A DNA stretch of 33,234 nt, from contig JAILHW010000148.1 of the NCBI GenBank assembly GCA_024695605.1, forward strand, positions 1 to 33,234. Direction: 5' to 3'. The position numbers were made by a program, and so were the translations under genes. This document shows, piece by piece, positions 17,376 through 24,590 of the stretch. The notes beneath the pieces are model-generated. The model saw only the letters and a program-made list of their open reading frames with translations. It made no database searches and was not told the origin of the DNA. Numbering within the stretch: position 1 is the first letter of the stretch; the number at the start of each line of letters is the position of its first letter. This DNA comes from Lachnospiraceae bacterium. Its GTDB lineage: Bacteria; Bacillota; Clostridia; Lachnospirales; Lachnospiraceae.

Positions 17376-17427
17376 ATATAAATTGCTCTGACTACACAGG
17401 CAAATATTGATGCACAATGTACAGCAA

Positions 17428-17460
17428 AAGGCCCCGGCAACTGCCGGGGCCTTATTTTGT
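17428..17460. terminator. Bidirectional terminator between carB and clcA
   Basis: AAGGCCCCGGCA and TGCCGGGGCCTT are perfect 12-base arms around a two-base centre (11 pairs and a four-base loop in practice). Plus-strand read-out gives CTTATTTTG; minus-strand read-out gives CCTTTTGC. The two flanking genes converge on it. Confidence 0.9.
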
Positions 17461-17600
17461 ATCGTCCTTGTACGGTTTCGCATTGTTCTACCCGTTTTCG
17501 TATGCTCCTGTCCGGTTTCGTATTGTCCTGCCCGTTTACGTATGCTCCTGTCCGGTTTCGTATGCTCCGAACCGGTTTTGATAGCCCTGCCCGCGTTAGC
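17461..17600. repeat. 20-bp tandem repeat array, about seven units
   Basis: Six units of exactly 20 bp run without gaps from 17461 to 17580, and a seventh degenerate unit runs to about 17600. The best unit is tatgctcctgtccggtttcg, identical at 17501-17520 and 17541-17560. Units 2-3 and 4-5 also match as 40-bp pairs, a higher-order period. There are no spacers between units. The array lies between the carB terminator and the end of clcA, and its last unit covers the clcA stop codon. Confidence 0.9.
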
Positions 17601-18849
17601 GCAGGTTCGAATTTTTGTACTCCATGCGCAGCTTGGAATAGATAAAATGCTGCCCCGGAAAGATGGTCAGATAACCGCTGAATACAAAGCTGATGGCTGC
17701 CGCAACGGCAAACAAAACGAGCCGCTCCGACCCGAACACCTCCGCCGCAAAGCAGATACTGGCGATGGGACAGTTGACGGAGCCGCAGAACACCGCGATC
17801 ATACCGATGGCCGCCGCAAAGCAGGGATCGAGGCCCAAAAGCGGTCCAAACCAGCACCCAAAGGTTGCCCCGATGATCAATGCCGGGAACACGCCTCCGC
17901 CCTTAAAGCCCGATTGCAGCGTGATGCCTGTAAAGATCAGCTTTAGCAGAAAGTCATAGGGATGCGCCCTGCCATAGACAATGGCCCCCTCCAAAAGCGC
18001 AGCGCCGGATCCGTTATAGGTCTGATCTCCCACAAGGAGCGTCAAAAGAATGATGAGCGCGGAGCCGATCAGAACCTTTATATAGTCGTTTGATACCTTC
18101 TTCCGATACGCCCCTCCGACAAAGAGCATAAAGCCGCAAAACAACATGCTGACCAGCGCACAGGCCAGCGCCAGAACCCCGACCTGAAAGACCGACATTG
18201 CGTTAACAGAGGGCAGATGCATAAGGCTGCATTGCATGGGAGCAAGCCCCAGCAGCCTGATAACAAAGTAGGCAGTCATAGCCGAAAGCAAACACGGCAG
18301 GAGCGCCGCATAATAGATCACGCCCAGGCTGACTACCTCCATGGACAAAAAGGTTGCCATCAGCGGTGTTCCAAACAAGGCCGTGATCAGCCCTGCCATC
18401 CCGCACATGACAAACAGACTTCGATCCTGCTGATTCAGCCCAACCTTCCGGCTCAAAAGTGCGGAGATGCCTCCGCCCATCTGCATTGCCACACCGACCC
18501 TTCCTGCGGATCCGCCGAACAGATGCGTACAGATCGTGGACAGCAAGCTGACGATGATCACCTGAAAGGGAATGTCCTCCGTAGTCCGGACCGAATCAAA
18601 GATCAGATCCGCTCCCCGGTCCTTTGTGATCCCGAACATCCGATACAGCGCCACGATCAAAAGTCCCGATACCGGAAGCAGCCAGATCAGCCAGCTGTGC
18701 TGGCCGCGTATCTCATTGGACCATTGAATGAACAGCGAAAAGGCGCCGCCCAGACATCCGCACAGCGCTCCGGTGATCGCCGCAAAGACCGACCATCTGA
18801 AGCAGATCCTGACATAATGTAGTACCACAAGCCATCTGGTTTTTTTCAT
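17596..18849 (-). CDS. CLC-family anion transporter, CLC-F-like, lacking the gating glutamate
   Basis: This is a polytopic membrane protein of 417 residues with about ten or more hydrophobic helices. The segment HLFGGSAGRVGVAMQMGG (109-126) matches the selectivity/gating helix that in fluoride-type CLC proteins reads GGSAGREG. Here the gating glutamate is V118 (codon GTC at 18496-18498). A second signature, SGFKGGGVFPALIIGATFG (313-331), matches the CLC-F stretch GFKGGEVTP but has Gly and Phe in place of Glu and Thr. The substrate (fluoride, chloride or other) cannot be read from sequence. The longest frame begins at 18939, but a promoter lies inside that extension, so ATG 18849 is used; its ribosome binding site is weak. 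It is a monocistronic unit between two bidirectional terminators. No fluoride riboswitch fits the roughly 40-nt leader. Confidence 0.88.
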   Translation of the reverse strand: MKKTRWLVVLHYVRICFRWSVFAAITGALCGCLGGAFSLFIQWSNEIRGQHSWLIWLLPVSGLLIVALYRMFGITKDRGADLIFDSVRTTEDIPFQVIIVSLLSTICTHLFGGSAGRVGVAMQMGGGISALLSRKVGLNQQDRSLFVMCGMAGLITALFGTPLMATFLSMEVVSLGVIYYAALLPCLLSAMTAYFVIRLLGLAPMQCSLMHLPSVNAMSVFQVGVLALACALVSMLFCGFMLFVGGAYRKKVSNDYIKVLIGSALIILLTLLVGDQTYNGSGAALLEGAIVYGRAHPYDFLLKLIFTGITLQSGFKGGGVFPALIIGATFGCWFGPLLGLDPCFAAAIGMIAVFCGSVNCPIASICFAAEVFGSERLVLFAVAAAISFVFSGYLTIFPGQHFIYSKLRMEYKNSNLR

Positions 18850-18897
18850 ATACGCCCCGCCTATCTCACTCAAACCAAAAAACCGTCTCACAGTCTC

Positions 18898-18926
18898 ATT
18901 ATACCCGTTATCGATATCGCGGGCAA
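18898..18926 (-). promoter_or_regulatory. Promoter of the CLC gene
   Basis: TTGCCC (18921-18926), 17-bp spacer and a perfect TATAAT (18898-18903) on the minus strand. Transcription would start near 18891, after any start codon in the longer frame. Confidence 0.75.
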
Positions 18927-18927
18927 C

Positions 18928-18958
18928 AAAATACCGCACCCTGCGGGTGCGGTATTTT
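18928..18958. terminator. Bidirectional terminator after secDF
   Basis: AAAATACCGCACCC and GGGTGCGGTATTTT are perfect 14-base arms around a three-base loop, with A and T runs built into the stem. It lies just beyond the secDF stop. Confidence 0.9.
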
Positions 18959-18980
18959 CATAGCCTGTAAAAGCGTTTCT

Positions 18981-21395
18981 TTATTTCTTTCTTTTCTTCT
19001 TTCTCGGAGTGGATTGATAGTTCGAGGTATCCTTCTCCTTCTTTCCGGATCCGGTATAAGTGGAAGCTGCTGCGCTGCTGCTCTTTTCCTCCGCAGCCTT
19101 CTCAGCCTTGGGCTGGGCCGGCTTTCTGGAAGCACCTGCGGTAGCCACTTCCTTGGAACCGAGCTTTGTTCTCATCACATACCACAGCGCACCGGTGACA
19201 CATACGGATGAGTAGGTACCTGCTGCGATACCGACCATCAAAGGTGCCGCAAAATCACGGATGCTGGATACGCCGAGGATGTAAAGCACCAGAACCATAA
19301 CAAAGGTTGTCAGGTTGGAGTAGATGCTTCGTGTCAGGGTAGAGGTGATACTGCCGTCTACCAGCTCCTCAAGCTCCTGTCCCTTCTGATTTCTCAGATT
19401 CTCACGGATACGGTCAAAGATGACGATCGTGGAGTTGATAGAGTATCCGACGATGGTCAGCATACATGCGATAAAGGTGTTACCAACGCTGGTCTTGGAT
19501 ACCGCATAGAAGGTCAGTACCACAAGTACGTCATGCAAAAGGGCCAGTACTGCAGATGCCGCAAAGCGGATATCCGTAAATCTGAACCAGATGTAGATCA
19601 GCATGCAGAAGGTTGCGATGATGACTGCAAGGACTGCATCCCTTCTCATCTCGTTGGAAACCGTCGCACTGATGGTCTCAGCGGTAATGGACTCCTCCTT
19701 CACCTGGAAGTTATCCTCCATAGCCTTCACAAACTCTTCTCTCTCATCGACGGTAAGTGTTCTGGTCTTGATGACTACCTGCTTGGAATCATTCACCTTC
19801 TGTGTCTGCACATTGCTGTCCCCGGTGATCTTCTCTACTACAGGAACCACCTTCTCCTCAATCTGCTCAATGCTCATATCCTCATTGAACTCAACCGTGG
19901 AAGAGGTACCGCCCATAAACTCCAAAGAGAAGTTCAGGATGTTGCCGGTCTGGGATTTGTTTACGCCCATGAAGACAAATCCGAGCACGATCATCACTAC
20001 GGAGATCGTAAAGAAGATTGCCTTCTTGGAAAGGAATTTGATCGGCTTTAAGATCTTAGCCTTACCGTAGAGCTTTTCATTGGTAAGCCCGATGGCATAG
20101 CAGGCATTGATCAGCAGTCTGGAGATTACCAGCGCCGTAAACATGGAAAGCACGATACCGAGTGCCAGGGTCGTTGCAAAGCCCTTGACACTTCCCGAGC
20201 CTCTCATACCGAGCACTGCAGCTGCGATCAGGGTGGTGATGTTACCATCCAGGATCGCGGACAGAGCCTTGTCAAAACCAATCTTGATGGAGGACTGCAG
20301 CGTTTTTCCGGTTGCCAGTTCCTCTCTGATACGGGCATAAATGATAACGTTGGCATCCACCGCCATACCGATGGCCAGGATGACACCCGCGATACCCGGA
20401 AGGGTCAGGGTAATATTCAAAGCGTTAATGGAAAGCAATGTCAATAATACATAGATCACAAGTGCGATCGCCGAAATGAAACCGGGCAGCAGATATACCA
20501 CGATCATGATCAGGCACACGATACCGAAACCGATGGCACCTGCAATGAGGGAGGTACGGATCGCTGCGGATCCAAGCTGTGCTCCGACTACGTTGGAACG
20601 AAGCTCTTCCAGCTCCAGCTTCAGACCACCGATACGGATGGTGGAAGCAAGTCTTTCCGCTTCTTCAAAGTTCTCCATTCCGCTGATCTGTGCCTGTCCG
20701 CCGGTGATCGGCTCATTGACGGTCGGTACGGAAACAAAGGAGCCGTCATAGTAGATACCGATGGTCTCACCGTTCTGGTAAGCCTCGGTGGTTGCCTTTG
20801 CAAAAGCAGCGGTTCCCTCGTTATCGAATACCAGGGATACCACATACTGCTGATCCTTGGTTCCCTTATCGGACTGGGTACTGGTCGCCTGTGCACTGGA
20901 TACATGGGTTCCGTCAAGGACGATGCCGCCGTCTCCCATGATCTCCTCGATGGTCCTGGTCAGAACGAAAGCAATGTTGCCGTCCTCGGTCACACCGTAA
21001 GAGTAGTTGGGATTGCCGTCACTGCCGTTCTGTCTGATGAAGTACAGACTTCCGGGTCTTCCCAGATCCGCCAGGATCTGATTGGCATCGGAAACGCCGG
21101 GGATCTCGATATTGATCCGGTCATTTCCCTCCTTGTAAACCTGTGCTTCGGTACTGTAGCCCTCCACACGACGTTGCAGCTTGTAGATCGTATCCGCCAT
21201 ATCCTCGGCATTGGGATCTTCCTCTCCCACTACCTGATAGGTGATGCTGACACCGCCAGCCAGATCCAAGCCCTGCTTGATGTTCTGCACCGATCCGGTC
21301 TTTCCTGCGTTGATTCCGAAATAAGCGACATAGCCCATTCCGCAGATCGCCAGGATAGCCAGGATCAGTACGATCACCGCTCTTGACTTCTTCAT
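18981..21395 (-). CDS. secDF: Fused protein translocase subunit SecDF
   Basis: SecDF uses the proton gradient to pull secreted proteins through SecYEG. The 804-residue protein is a natural SecD-SecF fusion. It has an N-terminal membrane helix (about 7-27), the SecD signature QGLDLAGGVSITYQV, a large external domain and five SecD helices (with GMAVDANVIIYARIREE). A second set starts near residue 450 with a SecF-type external domain (FSLEFMGGTSSTVEFNED) and helices carrying GYSINSTIVIFDRIREN. After the last helix come about 60 polar residues rich in Lys, Ser and Ala, ending in a Lys/Arg cluster, an unusual cytosolic tail. GGAGGAG lies in the last codons of scfB, and only 4 bp separate the genes. 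Secretion of the SCIFF peptide via SecDF is a guess from context. Confidence 0.96.
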   Translation of the reverse strand: MKKSRAVIVLILAILAICGMGYVAYFGINAGKTGSVQNIKQGLDLAGGVSITYQVVGEEDPNAEDMADTIYKLQRRVEGYSTEAQVYKEGNDRINIEIPGVSDANQILADLGRPGSLYFIRQNGSDGNPNYSYGVTEDGNIAFVLTRTIEEIMGDGGIVLDGTHVSSAQATSTQSDKGTKDQQYVVSLVFDNEGTAAFAKATTEAYQNGETIGIYYDGSFVSVPTVNEPITGGQAQISGMENFEEAERLASTIRIGGLKLELEELRSNVVGAQLGSAAIRTSLIAGAIGFGIVCLIMIVVYLLPGFISAIALVIYVLLTLLSINALNITLTLPGIAGVILAIGMAVDANVIIYARIREELATGKTLQSSIKIGFDKALSAILDGNITTLIAAAVLGMRGSGSVKGFATTLALGIVLSMFTALVISRLLINACYAIGLTNEKLYGKAKILKPIKFLSKKAIFFTISVVMIVLGFVFMGVNKSQTGNILNFSLEFMGGTSSTVEFNEDMSIEQIEEKVVPVVEKITGDSNVQTQKVNDSKQVVIKTRTLTVDEREEFVKAMEDNFQVKEESITAETISATVSNEMRRDAVLAVIIATFCMLIYIWFRFTDIRFAASAVLALLHDVLVVLTFYAVSKTSVGNTFIACMLTIVGYSINSTIVIFDRIRENLRNQKGQELEELVDGSITSTLTRSIYSNLTTFVMVLVLYILGVSSIRDFAAPLMVGIAAGTYSSVCVTGALWYVMRTKLGSKEVATAGASRKPAQPKAEKAAEEKSSSAAASTYTGSGKKEKDTSNYQSTPRKKKRKK

Positions 21396-21399
21396 TGTA

Positions 21400-22794
21400 T
21401 TACTCCTCCTCTTTTAGATCTTCACTCATGGCCGCCTGCATCATGATCGCACACTCGATCCTCTTTTTCTGCAGCTGACAGCCAATTTCGTAGGTGCCGT
21501 TGATATCCCCGGTAAAATGCTGGGAATTCGCCATACATCCGCCGCTGCAATAGTACTTTGCAAAGCACGTCTTGCAGGACTCCTTCGTATAGACGTTGCA
21601 CCTTCCGAACTGCTCTGTCAGGTCTTTGCGAATGATCCCGTCATCCACATTGCCCAAACAGAATTCTTCCTGCCCCACAAACTGGTGACAGGGATACAGA
21701 TCCCCCCACGGGGTCACTGCCAGATATTCCGTACCGCTTCCGCAACCGGACAACCTCTTATATACACAGGGTCCGCCGGACAGATCGATCATGAAATGGA
21801 AAAAGTTGAAGCCCTTTCCTTCCTTTCTGCGGCGCAGCATCTCGCTAGCGAGCTTATCATATTCCTCGCAAAGCTTCGGCACATCCTCCGGCCTTAATGC
21901 GTAGGCTTCGGAATCCTCAGCCACCACAGGCTCCACGGAGATCTGCTTGAATCCGAGATCTGCCAGATGCAGTACGTCCTTTGAAAAATCCGTATTATAA
22001 TGGGTATAGGTCCCGCGTACGTAGTACTTCTCCTGTCCGCGGCTCTCGGCTACCTTCAAAAACTTCGGAACAATGGTATCATAGCTGCCCTGACCGCCTC
22101 TGAAGGGACGCATATGGTCATTGACATCCTTCCGCCCGTCGATGGACAATACCACATTGTGCATATTCTCATTGACAAACTGCAGGATCTCATCATTCAA
22201 AAGAACACCGTTGGTCGTCAATGTGAACCGGAACTTTTTGTGGAAGGGCTCCTCAAGGGACCTTCCGTAAGCGACCAGTTCCTTTACCACATCCCAGTTC
22301 ATCAGCGGCTCGCCGCCGAAGAAATCCACCTCCAGGTTGGTTCGCATCCCGGAGCTCTTTACCAGGAAATCCAACGCTTTTTTGCCCACCTCAAGACTCA
22401 TGATCGCACGTCTGCCATGATACTCTCCCTCTTCGGCAAAGCAGTATCTGCAGGCCAGATTACAATCATGTGCCACATGCAGGCAAAGTGCCTTTACCAC
22501 CGGCTCACGGTTTTGAAAGCTCTCGATGGCTTCTTTATAGATATCCTTCGTATAGAGCATTCCCTCCGAGGCCAGTTCCCGGATCTCGGCAGCCGCTTCC
22601 GCAAGCTCATCGGCCGGATAGGGAAGACCGCTCTTAATGGCAGCGCTCTTGACCTCTTCTTCGGTAGGCTCACTGTCAAACAGGGGCTCGAGCAGCGGGA
22701 TCAGATCATAGGTGATCTCATCCACCACATGCACACCGCCGCTTTCGACGTCCATTACAATATGGTAGCCATTGTTTTTGAAACAATGAATCAT
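21400..22794 (-). CDS. scfB: SCIFF peptide radical SAM maturase (SPASM domain)
   Basis: This enzyme installs thioether crosslinks in the SCIFF peptide encoded just upstream. The 464-residue protein opens with the peptide-recognition region typical of the family (MIHCFKNNGYHIVMDVESGGVHVVDE). The radical SAM motif CNLACRYC follows with C111, C115 and C118. The C-terminal SPASM domain has many cysteines for auxiliary iron-sulfur clusters: CGSG, YPCHQF, CLGN, then CNVYTKESCKTCFAKYYCSGGC and a final GCQLQKK. Characterised homologues form a Cys-to-Thr thioether. It is 18 bp after scfA with a weak AGG-type ribosome binding site, and 4 bp before secDF. The physiological role of the system is unresolved. 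Confidence 0.96.
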   Translation of the reverse strand: MIHCFKNNGYHIVMDVESGGVHVVDEITYDLIPLLEPLFDSEPTEEEVKSAAIKSGLPYPADELAEAAAEIRELASEGMLYTKDIYKEAIESFQNREPVVKALCLHVAHDCNLACRYCFAEEGEYHGRRAIMSLEVGKKALDFLVKSSGMRTNLEVDFFGGEPLMNWDVVKELVAYGRSLEEPFHKKFRFTLTTNGVLLNDEILQFVNENMHNVVLSIDGRKDVNDHMRPFRGGQGSYDTIVPKFLKVAESRGQEKYYVRGTYTHYNTDFSKDVLHLADLGFKQISVEPVVAEDSEAYALRPEDVPKLCEEYDKLASEMLRRRKEGKGFNFFHFMIDLSGGPCVYKRLSGCGSGTEYLAVTPWGDLYPCHQFVGQEEFCLGNVDDGIIRKDLTEQFGRCNVYTKESCKTCFAKYYCSGGCMANSQHFTGDINGTYEIGCQLQKKRIECAIMMQAAMSEDLKEEE

Positions 22795-22812
22795 ATCTTA
22801 CCTGACCTTATC

Positions 22813-22959
22813 TTATTTTACGGACTCGCAGCTCTGGTTTCCAACCGTGCAGCTGGTCTTGCAGGCAGACTGGCAGGAGGTCTGGCACTCGCCGCAGCCA
22901 CCCTTCTTCAGGGATTTCTTAAGGTCTCTGGTGTTTAAGGTCTTTACATGCTTCTTCAT
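22813..22959 (-). CDS. scfA: SCIFF (six-cysteines-in-forty-five) ribosomal peptide precursor
   Basis: This is a 48-residue precursor peptide. A lysine-rich leader (MKKHVKTLNTRDLKKSLKKG) precedes a cysteine core with six Cys at 22, 25, 29, 33, 37 and 44; the spacing GCGECQTSCQSACKTSC is the SCIFF hallmark. Thr38 lies five residues after Cys33, the same separation as the Cys-Thr thioether reported for a characterised SCIFF peptide, so C33-T38 is the predicted crosslink. AAGGAG lies 6-7 nt upstream of the ATG. It is first in the scfA-scfB-secDF unit, behind its own promoter. Nearly every clostridial genome has one copy, which argues for a housekeeping role rather than an antibiotic. No protease or exporter gene specific to the peptide is seen here. 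Confidence 0.96.
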   Translation of the reverse strand: MKKHVKTLNTRDLKKSLKKGGCGECQTSCQSACKTSCTVGNQSCESVK

Positions 22960-23052
22960 TTCGTTCTCCTTCACATTGCTTTTCACGCTTATTTTGCTGT
23001 ATTTTTCGGGATTTTAGGGCGCAAAAACCCCATTTATCCCAATAACTATCCT

Positions 23053-23081
23053 AGTATAGCACAACTGACCTGTCTTGAAAA
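23053..23081 (-). promoter_or_regulatory. Promoter of scfA-scfB-secDF
   Basis: TTTTCA (23076-23081), 17-bp spacer and TATACT (23053-23058) on the minus strand. The leader to scfA is about 87 nt. This promoter sits back-to-back with that of the CorC-like gene, about 17 bp apart. Confidence 0.6.
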
Positions 23082-23097
23082 GTGAAAACTTGAAAAT

Positions 23098-23126
23098 TTG
23101 ACTTTCCTTTCCGCATATAGTATCTT
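23098..23126 (+). promoter_or_regulatory. Promoter of the CorC-like gene
   Basis: TTGACT (23098-23103), 17-bp spacer and TATCTT (23121-23126). The -35 TTG is also the first codon of the longest open frame, which rules that frame start out. Confidence 0.6.
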
Positions 23127-23179
23127 GAAACACAGAAACCTGCTGTTTTGGCCCCTTGGCGGCCGAAAGCATCTTAAAC

Positions 23180-23184
23180 AGGAG
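23180..23184 (+). promoter_or_regulatory. Ribosome binding site that decides the CorC-like gene start
   Basis: AGGAG lies 9 nt before TTG 23194. The next in-frame ATG (23212) has no such site. Confidence 0.65.
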
Positions 23185-23193
23185 AACTCCATT

Positions 23194-24528
23194 TTGAATA
23201 CCGCGATCCTTATGAAACTGATCATATTAGTGGTGCTGTTGTTTCTGTCCGCGTTTTTTTCCTCGGCGGAAACCGCTCTGTCCGCCTGCAATCCGGTTCG
23301 GATCCAGGCGCTGGAAAAGGAAGGCAACGTACGGGCAAGGCGCCTTCTTTCCATCCTCGAGCAACCGGGCAAAATGCTTTCCACCATCCTGATCGGAAAC
23401 AATCTGGTAAACATCTCCATCACCTCCCTGGCCACGACTCTGACCATCGATCTGTTCGGCAGCGCCCTGGTGGGTGTGATGACCGGACTGTTGACCCTTT
23501 TGATCCTGCTGTTCGGGGAGATCGTTCCCAAGACAGGTGCCCGTCTATATTCGGAAAAGTTAGCACTGGCATACTCTTTTTGGATCAGGCTTTTGATGTT
23601 TCTCTTAACGCCCGTCATTTGGCTGATCGACGGACTGAGCAAGATCCTTCTGACCCTGGTGGGAATGGATCCCTCCAAGCGTCCTTCCGTTATGAGCGAA
23701 AAGGAGCTGATCACCTATGTGGATGCCAGCCATGAGGAGGGCGTGATCGAGACGGACGAAAAGGAAATGATCCTCAATGTATTTGACCTGAATGACTCGC
23801 TCGCCAAGGATATCATGATCCCCCGGATCGATATGACCATGATCCCGGTGCAGGCCTCCTATCACCAGCTGCAGTCCTTATTCCAGGAGACCATGTATTC
23901 CCGTATCCCGGTCTATGAGGAGGATACGGAAAACATCATCGGTATCGTAATGCTCAAGGATTTCTTCCTGGTCAAAAAGCAGGAAGGCTTTTCCATCCGC
24001 AGCATCCTGCGCGAGCCCTACTATACCTATGAAACCAAAAAGACCGATGAGCTTCTTCGGGAAATGCAGGAAAGCAGCAATTCTCTGGCCATCGTCCTGG
24101 ATGAATACGGAGCTGCCATCGGACTGATCACGCTGGAGGATCTGTTAGAGGAGATCGTCGGCGAGATCCATGATGAGTATGATGAATCGGAAAAGGAACT
24201 GATCCAGACATTGGAAGACAACAGCTACCGGATCGCCGGAGCGGTGAAGGTGGATGATGTCAATGATGCGCTGCATACCTCCTTAAGCTCCGAGCATTAC
24301 GATTCCATCGGTGGCCTGATGATCGAACAGCTCGACCGCCTGCCCCATGCAGGAGAAAGCGTCACCTTAGAGGGCGGCTACGTTCTGACCGCCGGGGAGA
24401 TCGTAAAGAACAGGATCCGCTTTGTGGATCTGCTCCTGCCCGCTTTGGATGCGCCGGAAGCGGAGGCTGCCGCCGACGGGGAAGCTGCCGAACACGAAAC
24501 AGAAGCAAAAACAGAAGAAGAGGCCTGA
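23194..24528 (+). CDS. CorC/HlyC-type membrane protein (DUF21-CBS-CBS-transporter domain)
   Basis: This is a 444-residue protein of the CNNM/CorC group, in which some members export Mg2+ or other divalent cations. It has an N-terminal DUF21 membrane domain of about 180 residues (FLSAFFSSAETALSA; GNNLVNISITSLATTL; LFGEIVPKTGAR). Two CBS domains follow (about 200-325, IMIPRIDMTMIPV; YSRIPVYEEDTENIIG; LDEYGAAIGLITLEDLLEEIVGEI), then a C-terminal CorC_HlyC domain. The last 25 or so residues are Glu/Ala-rich. The annotated haemolysin name of this family is historical. The start is TTG 23194. The stop codon sits in the loop of a terminator hairpin, so the 3' coding end doubles as the terminator arm. 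The gene is divergent from scfA and convergent with the phosphopantetheinyl transferase gene. Confidence 0.9.
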   Translation: MNTAILMKLIILVVLLFLSAFFSSAETALSACNPVRIQALEKEGNVRARRLLSILEQPGKMLSTILIGNNLVNISITSLATTLTIDLFGSALVGVMTGLLTLLILLFGEIVPKTGARLYSEKLALAYSFWIRLLMFLLTPVIWLIDGLSKILLTLVGMDPSKRPSVMSEKELITYVDASHEEGVIETDEKEMILNVFDLNDSLAKDIMIPRIDMTMIPVQASYHQLQSLFQETMYSRIPVYEEDTENIIGIVMLKDFFLVKKQEGFSIRSILREPYYTYETKKTDELLREMQESSNSLAIVLDEYGAAIGLITLEDLLEEIVGEIHDEYDESEKELIQTLEDNSYRIAGAVKVDDVNDALHTSLSSEHYDSIGGLMIEQLDRLPHAGESVTLEGGYVLTAGEIVKNRIRFVDLLLPALDAPEAEAAADGEAAEHETEAKTEEEA

Positions 24529-24543
24529 GCCTCTTCTTTTTTT
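24515..24543. terminator. Bidirectional terminator shared by the CorC-like gene and the rel operon
   Basis: AAGAAGAGGC and GCCTCTTCTT form a perfect 10-bp stem with a CTGA loop and then a run of seven T on the plus strand. The loop contains the TGA stop of the CorC-like gene. On the minus strand the same hairpin is followed by CTGTTTTTG. Confidence 0.9.
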
Positions 24544-24590
24544 GTCGCTTATCGTTGTTTTCTTCATTTTTGTCTTGTTTGTCGTTTTCA

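Noticed and set aside
17461-17600. CRISPR array
   Set aside because: Units abut directly with no unique spacers, units diverge, and no cas gene is present.
17407-17946. Plus-strand 179-codon frame running through the 20-bp array into clcA
   Set aside because: It starts inside the carB terminator. The repeat period is not a multiple of three, so residues do not repeat per unit, and the rest is antisense to the CLC gene.
18850-18897. Fluoride riboswitch ahead of the CLC gene
   Set aside because: The predicted leader is only about 40 nt, and I find no GGNGAUGG-type core or the pseudoknot partner.
22960-23052. Riboswitch or attenuator in the scfA leader
   Set aside because: Only a short five-pair outer helix with a large internal loop can be drawn, and there is no T-run or known motif.
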